64,000 bases of DNA from Neotamlana nanhaiensis. Lineage in GTDB: Bacteria > Bacteroidota > Bacteroidia > Flavobacteriales > Flavobacteriaceae. The stretch covers positions 122,298-186,297 of the forward strand of contig NZ_JTDV01000014.1 of the NCBI RefSeq assembly GCF_000943555.1, written 5' to 3'. The notes under the pieces are model-generated. The model was not told the DNA's origin, did no database searches, and was given only the letters and a program-made list of their open reading frames with translations. This document shows, in pieces, positions 19,347-28,176 of this stretch. Every line of letters begins with the position of its first letter. The first letter of the stretch is position 1. Both the position numbers and the translations under genes were made by a program.

Positions 19347-19793
19347 ATGCTAACTTGGAAAGATATTATTAATTTTTCGGTTAACGGAAATTTAAAACCT
19401 GATAATAAAGTTGAAAAAACCGAAACCGAATGGCAACAACTTTTAACTCCCGAACAGTTTAGAATTACACGTCTAAAAGGCACCGAAATGCCTCATAGTG
19501 GTGCTATGTGTACCAGCCACGAAGCTGGAATTTACAGTTGTATTTGTTGCGGCACTTTGCTTTTCGACTCCACAATAAAATTTAATTCTGGCACGGGTTG
19601 GCCTAGTTTTACACAACCCATAACTAAAAATGCCGTTAAATACGACAAAGACGATTCGCACGGTATGATTCGCGTAGAAATTATGTGTAACACCTGCGAT
19701 GCGCATTTAGGGCATGTATTTCCCGACGGGCCAGAACCTAGCGGATTGCGTTACTGCGTAAATTCGGAATCATTACAATTAGAAAACAAATAA
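19347..19793 (+). CDS. msrB: Peptide-methionine (R)-S-oxide reductase
   Basis: 148 residues. Reduces the R epimer of methionine sulfoxide in proteins. The two zinc CxxC pairs (YSCICCGTLLF and CNTCDAHLGHVF), the GTGWPSFT block and the catalytic Cys in LRYCVNS are all present. No signal peptide, so cytoplasmic. msrA begins 4 bases after its stop, giving a tight msrBA operon, and thioredoxin, the usual electron donor, is encoded 4 kb downstream. Confidence 0.96.
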   Translation: MLTWKDIINFSVNGNLKPDNKVEKTETEWQQLLTPEQFRITRLKGTEMPHSGAMCTSHEAGIYSCICCGTLLFDSTIKFNSGTGWPSFTQPITKNAVKYDKDDSHGMIRVEIMCNTCDAHLGHVFPDGPEPSGLRYCVNSESLQLENK

Positions 19794-19797
19794 AAAA

Positions 19798-20337
19798 ATG
19801 AATAAAAATATAGAAACTGCCACTCTTGGTGGCGGATGTTTTTGGTGTACACAAGCCGTTTTTCAAGAGCTTGTAGGTGTAGAAAAAGTAGTATCGGGCT
19901 ATACTGGAGGCAATGCTCCTGGACACCCAACTTACAAAGAGGTTTGCTCTGGTTTAACAGGACATGCCGAAGTGGTTCAAATTACGTTTGATGCTAATGC
20001 TATTTCGTATCAAGATATTTTAACCATTTTTATGACCACGCACGATCCTACAACCTTAAACCGACAAGGTGCCGATGTTGGTACGCAATATCGTTCGGCT
20101 ATATTTTATTATAACGACAATCAAAAAAACATTGCCGAAACGGTACTAAAAGAATTAGCATCTTATTTTGATGATCCTATTGTTACAGAAATAACTGAGG
20201 CCAGTATTTTTTATGCTGCCGAAGATTATCATCAAAATTATTACAACAACAATACCACACAAAGCTATTGTAATGCTGTAATTACACCAAAATTGGCTAA
20301 ATTTAGGAAACTTTATGCATCAAAACTAAAGTCTTAA
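19798..20337 (+). CDS. msrA: Peptide-methionine (S)-S-oxide reductase
   Basis: 179 residues. The catalytic motif GGGCFWCTQAVF (residues 11-22) and the family runs VVSGYTGG, HAEVVQI, THDPTT, GTQYRSAIFY and AEDYHQNYY are all visible. Reduces the S epimer of methionine sulfoxide. It carries extra cysteines near the C-terminus (SYCNAVI) that may act as resolving Cys. Second gene of msrBA; the large phosphoesterase gene follows after 23 bases and may be co-transcribed. Confidence 0.96.
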   Translation: MNKNIETATLGGGCFWCTQAVFQELVGVEKVVSGYTGGNAPGHPTYKEVCSGLTGHAEVVQITFDANAISYQDILTIFMTTHDPTTLNRQGADVGTQYRSAIFYYNDNQKNIAETVLKELASYFDDPIVTEITEASIFYAAEDYHQNYYNNNTTQSYCNAVITPKLAKFRKLYASKLKS

Positions 20338-20360
20338 TCCTTCATTTTTAAATAGTTCAA

Positions 20361-23300
20361 ATGAAAATATCTTTAAAAACGTTTTCAACTTTTTTAATTA
20401 TTACGCTTTTAAGTGCTTGCGCCACCTATAAAACCCAATATAATACCGAACCTATTTCAGGAACGATTAACGAAGCCAACATTGCACATTCGTTTTATTT
20501 AATTGGCGATGCAGGTAACTCACCAATAGGCACAAAAATCAAAGCCTTATCTGCTTTTCAAGAAACACTAAAAGCTGCTTCAAAACAAAGTACGGCGCTT
20601 TTTTTAGGAGATAATATTTATCCTAAAGGGATGCCAAAAGAAGACGAAGAAGGACGTGGTTTTGCCGAACATCAATTAAATGTACAAACCGAAACGGTTA
20701 AAAATTTTAAAGGCAAAACTATTTTTATTCCAGGAAATCACGATTGGTATAGCCATGGTTTAAAAGGACTAAAGCGTCAAGAAAAATATATTGAAGCTAT
20801 TTTAGGTAAAAATACCTTTTTGCCCGAAAATGGTTGTCCGTTAGAAAAGATAAACATTTCCGAAGATATTGTTTTACTTATTCTTGACACCGAATGGTAC
20901 ATTACCAATTGGAATAAGCACCCAACTATAAACGATGATTGCGAGATAAAAACAAGAACCGAGTTTTTAGATGAGCTAGAAGCCGAAATAAAAAAAGCAC
21001 GCGGAAAAACTACGGTTATTGCCATGCATCATCCGTTGTTTACCAATGGCCCTCATGGTGGTGAGTATTCGGTGATTAATCATTTAAAACCTATTCCTGT
21101 TTTAGGAACTTTAAAAAATATTTTACGTGAAACCACAGGTGTTTCTCCTGCCGATGTGCAAAACAAACGCTACAATACTTTAAAAAAACGTGTGGTTACA
21201 ATGGCACAAGAAAACGACAAGGTAATTTTTGTTTCTGGTCACGAGCACAGTTTGCAATATTTGGTAAAAGATAATTTGCCTCAAATAATTAGCGGTGCTG
21301 GCTCTAAATCTACACCAACACGAAATGTTTCTGATGCGTTTTCATCTAGCCAATCGGGTTACGCGCGCTTAGATATTTTAAAAAATGGCGCCTCATACGT
21401 TCGATTTTTTTCAGAAGAAAACGAGCTATTATTTCAAACGCCAATACACGAAGCCGCTCATTTTGATACTAACATTGAAAACGACAAACCTTTTCCTAGC
21501 GAAGTTTCAGCTTCAATTTACACATCAGAAGAAACACATAAATCTAAATTCTATAAAGGTATTTGGGGAGAACGTTATCGTGATGTTTACGGCACAAAAA
21601 TTACAGCGCCAACGGTAAAATTAGATACGCTTTTTGGCGGATTAACACCTTTTAGAAAAGGCGGCGGGCATCAATCGAAATCACTTCATTTAAAAGACAA
21701 AAATGGGACACGTTACGTTATGCGTGCTTTACGAAAAAGTGCAACGTTATATTTGCAAGCGGTGGTGTTTTTAGATCAGTATATTGAAGGTCAGTTCGAT
21801 AATACAGCACCTGCAAATTTGGTTCAAGATTTCTTTACGGGTTCGCATCCTTATGCGCCGTTTGTTACGGGAACCTTGTCCGATCCTTTAGAAATTTACC
21901 ACACCAATCCCGTTTTATATTACGTTCCCAAACAATCTGCTTTAGGTCATTTTAATAATGAATTTGGAGATGAATTGTGCATGATTGAAGAACATCCTTC
22001 CGAAGGCCATAAAATTAAAAGTTTTGGTTACGCCGAAGATATTGTAAGCACCGACGATCTGAGGAAAAACCTAAGAAAAGACGAAAAATACAGTGTCGAC
22101 AAAACCGCTTTTTTACGGGCGCGATTATTTGATATGACTATTGGTGATTGGGACAGACACACCGACCAATGGCGATGGGCAGAGTTTAAAACTAAAGACA
22201 AAGTGGTTTATAAACCCGTACCTCGCGACCGTGATCAAGCCTTTTCTATAATGGGGGATGGCGCTTTTATGGCGTTTGGATCGCGCGCAATTCCAGCATT
22301 AAAACTTATGGAAGGTTTTAACGAAACGGTTAGGAATGTAAAAGGCTTCAATTTAAGTCCGTTTCCGTTAGATATGATGTTGCTTAGTGAAACCACAAAG
22401 ACCGAATGGGACGAACAGGTAAGCTTGATTCAAAAAACGCTAACCGAAGAGTTAATGAATAAAGCTTTTGAAAATTTCCCAAAAGAAATTCAAGATGAAA
22501 CCGTTTCAGAAATAAAAAGAGTTTTAAAAGCGCGTTTAAATAACTTGCCCGAAATAGCCGAAGCTTATTACAATGCACTCAACAAAAAAGTAATGATTAA
22601 AGGCACCGATAAAGACGATTTTATTGATGTAGAACGCTTACCTAACGGCCACACAAAAGTTTCAATTTATAGAAATAAAAAAGGCGAACGTGCGACCTTA
22701 TTTTTCGAAAAAACGTTTAGCCACAACACAACAAAAGAACTTTGGATTTACGGTTTAGACGATAAAGACATTTTTACTGTTTTTGGTGACGGAAACAATT
22801 TAATTAAAACACGATTAATTGGCGGCCAAAACAATGATACCTATACGATTGAAAACGGCAAAAAAGTTAAACTTTACGATTACAAATCCAAAGAAAACAC
22901 TTTTACAACAAATCGTGGCGGTAAAACATTGAGTAATAATTACGAAACTAATGTGTATCATTACAAAAAACCTAAGAACAACACGAATCAAATTTTACCT
23001 TCCATTGGATTTAACCCCGACGATGGTGTAAAAATGGGGTTTGCCGATACGTTTACCACTTATGGTTTTGCTCGTAACCCATTTACATCGCAGCACAATT
23101 TTTCGGGAGCTTATTATTTTGCAACTAGTGGTTTTGAGCTTGGTTATCATGGCGAGTTTGCCAATGCTATTGGAAATTGGAATTTTGCCATAAACACAAA
23201 ATTTACAAGCCCCAATTATGCTGTTAACTTTTTTGGTTTTGGTAACAGCACACCAAACCCTGAAGCTAATGAAAATGATGGTTTAGATGTCGATTTAAAC

Positions 23301-24056
23301 TATAATCGCGTAAAGTTACAAACGCTTGAATTTGCTCCAGCATTAATTTGGCGCGGTGCCTTAGGCGCGAGTTTTAAAGTGGGAATTTCTTATCAAAATA
23401 TTGAAGTTGAAGAAACTGCAAACCGATTTATAAACCTGTATTTAAACAATAATAAAGAAGAGGTAAATCATAACTTTTTAGGTGCCGATGTTACCTATCA
23501 TTTTAAAAACACCGACGATGACGCTTTCCCAACCATGGGAATGGCATTTTCTTTTAATGCGGGCTATCGTAATAATTTAAATGAAGCTAAAGGCTATGGT
23601 TATATTATTCCGGAATTAAGTTTCGATTATAAATTAGTACATAGTGGCCAGTTGGTTTTTGCTACCAAATCGCGTGCTCATTTTAATTTAGGAGACAATT
23701 TTGAGTTTTATCAAGCTGCAAATATTGGTGCTAAAACAGGTTTGCGCGGTTTTAGAAACGAGCGCTTTTCAGGTAAGACTGCTTTTTCTCAAAGTTCGGA
23801 TTTACGCTTAAATTTCAAAAAATTTAGAACAGGTATATTGCCAATTAGTATTGGTGTTTTTGGAGGTTTTGATATTGGTAAAGTTTGGGTTGATGACAAT
23901 TTTATAACAAATACCATGCATAATTCTGATACTTGGAACACTTCAATAGGCGGCGGCGCATTTGCAAATTTATCCAATTTAACTGCGCTAAATGTTTCGG
24001 CTTTTAATAGCGATGATGGCTTACGTTTTGCCTTTGCTTTAGGCTTTGGTTTTTAA
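20361..24056 (+). CDS. Lipoprotein: calcineurin-like phosphoesterase, kinase-like middle, outer-membrane barrel
   Basis: 1231 residues. Lipoprotein signal (LLSACATY). A calcineurin-type metallophosphoesterase spans about residues 45-340 with all metal motifs: IGDAGNS, LGDNIYP, PGNHDWYSHG, MHHPLF and SGHEHS. The middle (about 395-720) has GTRYVMRAL and then LFDMTIGDWDRHTDQWRW ... PVPRDRDQAFS; an N/D-x-DRH motif followed by a D-x-D near a basic strand is the pattern of FAM20/PI4K-like atypical kinases, so this part may be kinase-like (inference). A short RTX-like GGQNNDTYT follows near 825. The last about 370 residues are a beta-barrel of the surface-antigen type ending in Phe (FALGFGF), as outer-membrane proteins do. 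It is 23 bases after msrA. Function unknown. Confidence 0.8.
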   Translation: MKISLKTFSTFLIITLLSACATYKTQYNTEPISGTINEANIAHSFYLIGDAGNSPIGTKIKALSAFQETLKAASKQSTALFLGDNIYPKGMPKEDEEGRGFAEHQLNVQTETVKNFKGKTIFIPGNHDWYSHGLKGLKRQEKYIEAILGKNTFLPENGCPLEKINISEDIVLLILDTEWYITNWNKHPTINDDCEIKTRTEFLDELEAEIKKARGKTTVIAMHHPLFTNGPHGGEYSVINHLKPIPVLGTLKNILRETTGVSPADVQNKRYNTLKKRVVTMAQENDKVIFVSGHEHSLQYLVKDNLPQIISGAGSKSTPTRNVSDAFSSSQSGYARLDILKNGASYVRFFSEENELLFQTPIHEAAHFDTNIENDKPFPSEVSASIYTSEETHKSKFYKGIWGERYRDVYGTKITAPTVKLDTLFGGLTPFRKGGGHQSKSLHLKDKNGTRYVMRALRKSATLYLQAVVFLDQYIEGQFDNTAPANLVQDFFTGSHPYAPFVTGTLSDPLEIYHTNPVLYYVPKQSALGHFNNEFGDELCMIEEHPSEGHKIKSFGYAEDIVSTDDLRKNLRKDEKYSVDKTAFLRARLFDMTIGDWDRHTDQWRWAEFKTKDKVVYKPVPRDRDQAFSIMGDGAFMAFGSRAIPALKLMEGFNETVRNVKGFNLSPFPLDMMLLSETTKTEWDEQVSLIQKTLTEELMNKAFENFPKEIQDETVSEIKRVLKARLNNLPEIAEAYYNALNKKVMIKGTDKDDFIDVERLPNGHTKVSIYRNKKGERATLFFEKTFSHNTTKELWIYGLDDKDIFTVFGDGNNLIKTRLIGGQNNDTYTIENGKKVKLYDYKSKENTFTTNRGGKTLSNNYETNVYHYKKPKNNTNQILPSIGFNPDDGVKMGFADTFTTYGFARNPFTSQHNFSGAYYFATSGFELGYHGEFANAIGNWNFAINTKFTSPNYAVNFFGFGNSTPNPEANENDGLDVDLNYNRVKLQTLEFAPALIWRGALGASFKVGISYQNIEVEETANRFINLYLNNNKEEVNHNFLGADVTYHFKNTDDDAFPTMGMAFSFNAGYRNNLNEAKGYGYIIPELSFDYKLVHSGQLVFATKSRAHFNLGDNFEFYQAANIGAKTGLRGFRNERFSGKTAFSQSSDLRLNFKKFRTGILPISIGVFGGFDIGKVWVDDNFITNTMHNSDTWNTSIGGGAFANLSNLTALNVSAFNSDDGLRFAFALGFGF

Positions 24057-24123
24057 ATAAATCACTTTTTTACAATTGTAATTATCAGCTATATTTTTCG
24101 TCTAAAAAAGAAAATTAAATATT

Positions 24124-24435
24124 ATGAAAAGTAGTTTTAATAACATTATACAGTCTGAAAAAGTTGTGCTTGTTGATTTTTTTGCCACTTGGTGTGGGCC
24201 ATGTCAAGCGCTTATGCCAATATTAAAAGATGTAAAAACAGAAATTGGTGACGCCGCAAAAATTGTAAAAATAGATATTGATAAAAACAACGAACTTGCT
24301 GTAAAATATCAAGTACGTAGCGTACCAACCATGATTTTATTTGTTGATGGTGAACCTAAATGGCGACAATCGGGTGTGTTGCAAAAATCCGACATTTTAA
24401 ATGTTTTAAATGTGCATTCAGGTATTGCAGTTTAA
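24124..24435 (+). CDS. trxA: Thioredoxin
   Basis: 103 residues, single thioredoxin fold with the active site TWCGPCQ near residue 20 and the cis-Pro loop RSVPTMI near 77. No signal peptide, so a cytoplasmic disulfide reductant and a likely donor for the MsrA/MsrB encoded upstream. Its last 4 bases overlap the end of the convergent lipoprotein gene. It may be one of several thioredoxins in the genome, so the symbol trxA is only a type name. Confidence 0.9.
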   Translation: MKSSFNNIIQSEKVVLVDFFATWCGPCQALMPILKDVKTEIGDAAKIVKIDIDKNNELAVKYQVRSVPTMILFVDGEPKWRQSGVLQKSDILNVLNVHSGIAV

Positions 24436-25265
24436 TGCGTTTTAAATGTATATAAGTTTCCTTCTGATTCATCATTTTTTTCGTCAGTAACATAAAGGGT
24501 ATTGTTTTTTTTATAACATATACCCTCTTTTTGTGTCGTTTTATTAAACTGTATACTTTCCATATTTCCATTGAAAAAATCATCATTTTTAAAATCTCTA
24601 AAAAGATATATTTGGCGCTGTGTTAAAATGGCGATTTCTTTGCCATCGTCACGAATATCTGCGGCTGTAACCCAATCGTTATTGTTTTCACCAAAATTAT
24701 AAGTTCCTATTAATTTAGCTTCCTGCTTACCTTTTTTAGCAGGTAATTTATATAATTTGGTTTTGCCGTATTCATTTTTCACCCGGGTTTTAGTGAATAA
24801 ATAAAAATAGTTATTGAAGTAAAAAAACGCTTCACAATCAAAATACAATTTATCTTTTTTAGGCGGATATTTTTTCTGATTTTCATACGAAAACGAAATG
24901 GTTTCAACTTCTATTTTTTTATCTGAAGTTAAATCGGAAGCGTTTACTTTTAATATTTTTAGGTTTGTTCTTTTATTGTTGTTATTTCCAAAATCACCAA
25001 TGTAAATATTACCCTTTTCATCTGATGTGATGTCTTCCCAATCGTGGTTTTTAGCATCTATTTTTAATTTTCTTTCAACCGCTCCGTTGTAATTAACCAA
25101 GAATAAATGTGCTTTGTTTCCGCTATCGTTAAGCATCCATATTCCATCATTTTTAACAGTAATTTCATTGCCTGATACTTCGCTTAAATCTTTAGGTAAA
25201 TCAACTATTGTGTTTTGGCAATTCGCTATTAAAATAAACAGAAATAAGTAGGCGTGTTTGAGCAT
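24432..25265 (-). CDS. Lipoprotein, probable beta-propeller, unknown function
   Basis: 277 residues with a lipoprotein signal (FLFILIANCQN). The body has repeated beta strands with Asp-rich turns: DLSEVSGNEI, IWMLNDSGNKAHLF, DWEDITSDEKGNIYIGDFGNN, DWVTAADIRDDGKEIAILT and LYVTDEKNDESEG. Such blocks recur in SdiA-regulated/phytase-like propellers, but I cannot confirm the family. Converges on thioredoxin (4-base overlap) and is divergent from the FAD oxidoreductase. Confidence 0.65.
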   Translation of the reverse strand: MLKHAYLFLFILIANCQNTIVDLPKDLSEVSGNEITVKNDGIWMLNDSGNKAHLFLVNYNGAVERKLKIDAKNHDWEDITSDEKGNIYIGDFGNNNNKRTNLKILKVNASDLTSDKKIEVETISFSYENQKKYPPKKDKLYFDCEAFFYFNNYFYLFTKTRVKNEYGKTKLYKLPAKKGKQEAKLIGTYNFGENNNDWVTAADIRDDGKEIAILTQRQIYLFRDFKNDDFFNGNMESIQFNKTTQKEGICYKKNNTLYVTDEKNDESEGNLYTFKTH

Positions 25266-25309
25266 AAAACAAGTATTAAATGCTAAATTTACAGTGTTTT
25301 TTTAACTCT

Positions 25310-26521
25310 ATGAATACATTTAACGTTATTATAATTGGCGGTGGTGCAGCTGGTTTTTTTACGGCGATTAATATTGCAGAGCAAAACCCTGATTATAAAG
25401 TTGCTATTTTAGAAAAAGCCAAAATGGGCTTGCAAAAGGTAAAAATTTCTGGTGGCGGACGTTGTAATGTTACGCATGCCGAATTTATTCCGCAAGAATT
25501 GGTCACCAATTACCCAAGAGGAGAAAAGGAATTGCTTGGGCCATTTCATCAGTTTATGACGGGCGACACTATGGCGTGGTTTGAAGAACGTGGCGTGGCG
25601 TTGAAAATTGAAGATGATGGCCGCATGTTTCCGGCTTCAAATTCGTCGCAAACTATAATTGATTGTTTCTTAAATGAAGCTAAAAAATATAAGATTAAAA
25701 TTATTTATAGCTCTGGTGTATCTAACATTGAAAAACACGAAGATTTATGGGCTTTACAAACTAAAACCGAGACTTTTCATGCAGAAAAACTTGTAGTTGC
25801 CACAGGTAGTAGCGCAAAAATATGGGACGTTTTAAAAACTTTAAATCATACTATTGTTAAGCCTGTGCCTTCATTATTTACGTTTAATGTTACCGATAAA
25901 CGCATAAAAAATATACCTGGTGTTGTGGTACCAAATGTTACGGTAAAAGTGGTTAACACTCATTTGGAATCGCAAGGTCCGTTGTTAATTACCCATGTTG
26001 GTTTTAGTGCGCCTTCAATTTTAAAACTATCGGCTTTTGGTGCGGTAGAACTCGCCGAAATGAATTATCATTTCGATATTGAAATTAATTTTATTCAACA
26101 AGAATTCAATGCATGTTTAGAGGAATTAAAACAGCTTAAGCAAGAATTAGCTAAAAAAACTATGCTTAAGTTTGCTCAATTTAACATACCAAAACGGTTG
26201 TGGCAAAAATTGGTTACTGCAGCAAAAATTGAAGACAACCATACTTGGGCAGATATTAATAAAAACCAACTTGAAGGCTTAGCAAAACAATTAACCCAAG
26301 CTATTTTTACTGTAAACGGAAAGAGTACATTTAAAGATGAATTTGTAACTGCTGGCGGTGTGGATTTAAAAGAAGTAAATTTTAAAACCTTTGAAAGTAA
26401 ACTACATAAAAACCTTTTTTTTGCAGGTGAAGTGTTGAACATCGACGCTATTACTGGTGGTTTTAATTTCCAAAATGCATGGACTAGTGGCTTTATTGTA
26501 GCTAAAAATATTAGTAAATAA
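25310..26521 (+). CDS. FAD-dependent oxidoreductase of the HI0933/YhiN type
   Basis: 403 residues from the ATG at 25310, which directly precedes the Rossmann motif NVIIIGGGAAGFFTAI; an upstream ATG at 25280 would add ten residues that overlap the divergent promoter region. Family marks: KISGGGRCNVTH near residue 50, GRMFPASNSSQTI, LVVATGSSAKIWDVL and the C-terminal TAGGVDL...NLFFAGEVLNIDAITGGFN, which matches BaiN/YhiN flavoproteins. Reaction not settled in most members. Stand-alone gene. Confidence 0.88.
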   Translation: MNTFNVIIIGGGAAGFFTAINIAEQNPDYKVAILEKAKMGLQKVKISGGGRCNVTHAEFIPQELVTNYPRGEKELLGPFHQFMTGDTMAWFEERGVALKIEDDGRMFPASNSSQTIIDCFLNEAKKYKIKIIYSSGVSNIEKHEDLWALQTKTETFHAEKLVVATGSSAKIWDVLKTLNHTIVKPVPSLFTFNVTDKRIKNIPGVVVPNVTVKVVNTHLESQGPLLITHVGFSAPSILKLSAFGAVELAEMNYHFDIEINFIQQEFNACLEELKQLKQELAKKTMLKFAQFNIPKRLWQKLVTAAKIEDNHTWADINKNQLEGLAKQLTQAIFTVNGKSTFKDEFVTAGGVDLKEVNFKTFESKLHKNLFFAGEVLNIDAITGGFNFQNAWTSGFIVAKNISK

Positions 26522-26561
26522 TTGAATACGTTTTCTTTAATTTTTAGCTAATGCCATTAAA

Positions 26562-26690
26562 ACATACCCCTTCAAGAGCATGAGTGTCCCCTCTAATAAG
26601 AGGGGAATCAGGGGTGTGTCCTGTAATATTCTTTACTTCTAATTAAGACTATAAACACCTCCCTTAATCCCTCCTTACTAGGAGGGAAAC
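26562..26690. repeat. C/G-run palindromic intergenic repeats (two hairpins)
   Basis: First unit: outer arms ACATACCCC (26562-26570) and GGGGTGTGT (26611-26619), inner hairpin CCCCTCT-AATA-AGAGGGG (26588-26605). Second unit: TCCCTCC (26668-26674) and GGAGGGA (26681-26687). The GC-rich runs stand out sharply in AT-rich DNA. They lie between convergent genes, so they may also serve as terminators. Similar elements are scattered in flavobacterial genomes. Confidence 0.6.
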
Positions 26691-26720
26691 TGTAGCGTTA
26701 AAAAATTCTCAATTATTACC

Positions 26721-27497
26721 TTAAAACGACTCTTTAACGTCTAACAAATCAGGATGTAAAAACTCATAATTAAGCCTTTTAATTAACTTTTCAGGGCTAA
26801 TTTTTTTGTATTCCAATAGTTGCGCATCTTCAAAAACAGGAGCTGGTTTTCCTAAACGTTTTCTTGCTTGGGTATAAAAATCTTTCCGTGTAGGATGGTG
26901 GTTAGCACAAGCATTAAACGTTTCTCCAAAAATGTTACAATCTATAATTTTAGAAATAATACCAATACAATCATCGCGATGAATCATATTTACAAAACCG
27001 TTGGGTTGTGGTATTTTTTTATCCTTAAACCAATTTCCTGGTTGACGTTCACCTCCAAACAAACCTGCAAACCTAATTATAGTCGTTTCAAAATTCGAAT
27101 TATTTCTAAACAAAGCTTCAACGTTTGTGAGAGGTGAATCTATAGTTTCAATAGTTTCAGTATAAGTTTTATTTCCCCTTGGATATACCGATGTAGAGCT
27201 TATAAAAATGACTTTTTTAACTTGAGATTGTTCAATATTATAAATTAAGTTTTGGTAAGTCTCAAAACTTTTTGACGTAATCATCACCAGTAAAACATCG
27301 GTTTTTAAAAAATCATTGTAATCCAAATCCTTTTCAACATCTATAATATACGGCTTAATACCTTCAGCTTTAAAAACCTTGACCTTTTCTAAAGACCTTG
27401 TCGATCCTTTAATTATAATATGCTGTTTTATAAAATGTTTAGCCAAGGAAAAACCCAACCAACCACAACCTAAAATACTATATATTTTTGTACTCAT
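26721..27497 (-). CDS. NAD(P)-binding SDR/epimerase-like protein
   Basis: 258 residues. Rossmann motif ILGCGWLGFSLAKHF at residues 8-22, then a strand ending VLLVMITSKSF, SSTSVYPRGN (active-site-like Ser, with Tyr in VYPR) and IIRFAGLFGGERQPG near residue 140, and MIHRDDCIGII. This is the YeeZ-like extended SDR type; substrate unknown. It is divergent from the DUF1697 gene and converges on the FAD oxidoreductase across the repeats. Confidence 0.82.
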   Translation of the reverse strand: MSTKIYSILGCGWLGFSLAKHFIKQHIIIKGSTRSLEKVKVFKAEGIKPYIIDVEKDLDYNDFLKTDVLLVMITSKSFETYQNLIYNIEQSQVKKVIFISSTSVYPRGNKTYTETIETIDSPLTNVEALFRNNSNFETTIIRFAGLFGGERQPGNWFKDKKIPQPNGFVNMIHRDDCIGIISKIIDCNIFGETFNACANHHPTRKDFYTQARKRLGKPAPVFEDAQLLEYKKISPEKLIKRLNYEFLHPDLLDVKESF

Positions 27498-27564
27498 ACT
27501 TTTTGTTCAATTAAAGATAGTTTAGTTATTTAAGTTTTATATTGTAACCTTAATCAATTGGTTT

Positions 27565-28095
27565 ATGAAAACTTTTATAGCGCTACTACGAGGCATAAAT
27601 GTAAGTGGAAAAAACAAGATTCCAATGGCAGATTTACGACAAGCACTAACTAATTCGAATCTACAAAATGTTCAAACGTACATACAAAGCGGAAATATAA
27701 TTTTTCAATCTTCAGAAACAAATAAAAAAGTATTAGAAGCATTAATTAACAAGGCTATTTCAGATAAATTCTCATTTAACATACCTGTTTTGGTACTAAC
27801 GCCAGATGAATTAAAAGCGATTTTTAACGACAGCCCATTTCCGCAGGAAGAAAAAGAAAAAAGCTATTTTACATTTTTATTTGAAGTTCCAAATTCCGAT
27901 TTAACAAAAGAGGTTTCAGCATTAAACTACCCTAACGAAACCTTTAAAATAACTAACAGCTGTGTGTATTTTTACTCGGCCATAGGCTATGGCAAAGCCA
28001 AGTGTAGCAATAATTTTTTTGAACGCAAATTGAAGGTTACCGCAACCGCTAGAAACTACAAAACAACATTGAAGCTAATCGACTTATCATGTTAA
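27565..28095 (+). CDS. DUF1697 family protein
   Basis: 176 residues. Opens with TFIALLRGINVSGKNKIPM, then LQNVQTYIQSGNIIFQS and a conserved C-terminal CSNNFFERKLKVTATARNY, all typical of DUF1697. Cytosolic, no known reaction. The mevalonate operon promoter begins right after its stop. Confidence 0.85.
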   Translation: MKTFIALLRGINVSGKNKIPMADLRQALTNSNLQNVQTYIQSGNIIFQSSETNKKVLEALINKAISDKFSFNIPVLVLTPDELKAIFNDSPFPQEEKEKSYFTFLFEVPNSDLTKEVSALNYPNETFKITNSCVYFYSAIGYGKAKCSNNFFERKLKVTATARNYKTTLKLIDLSC

Positions 28096-28107
28096 AAAAC
28101 TATTGTG

Positions 28108-28115
28108 TATTTTTG
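28108..28115 (+). promoter_or_regulatory. -7 box of the mevalonate-gene transcript
   Basis: TATTTTTG matches TAnnTTTG, 61 bases before the decarboxylase start. The -33 element is weak. Confidence 0.45.
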
Positions 28116-28176
28116 CAAGCAATTTTCTAGTAACATGTCCGTTTCGTGGCAGTTACATCCATAATTTTTTGATTGA

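Noticed and set aside
17966..19793. A complete Pycsar antiphage system
   Set aside because: Only an effector-type domain is present; the neighbours are methionine sulfoxide reductases and a methyltransferase, and no nucleotide cyclase is seen.
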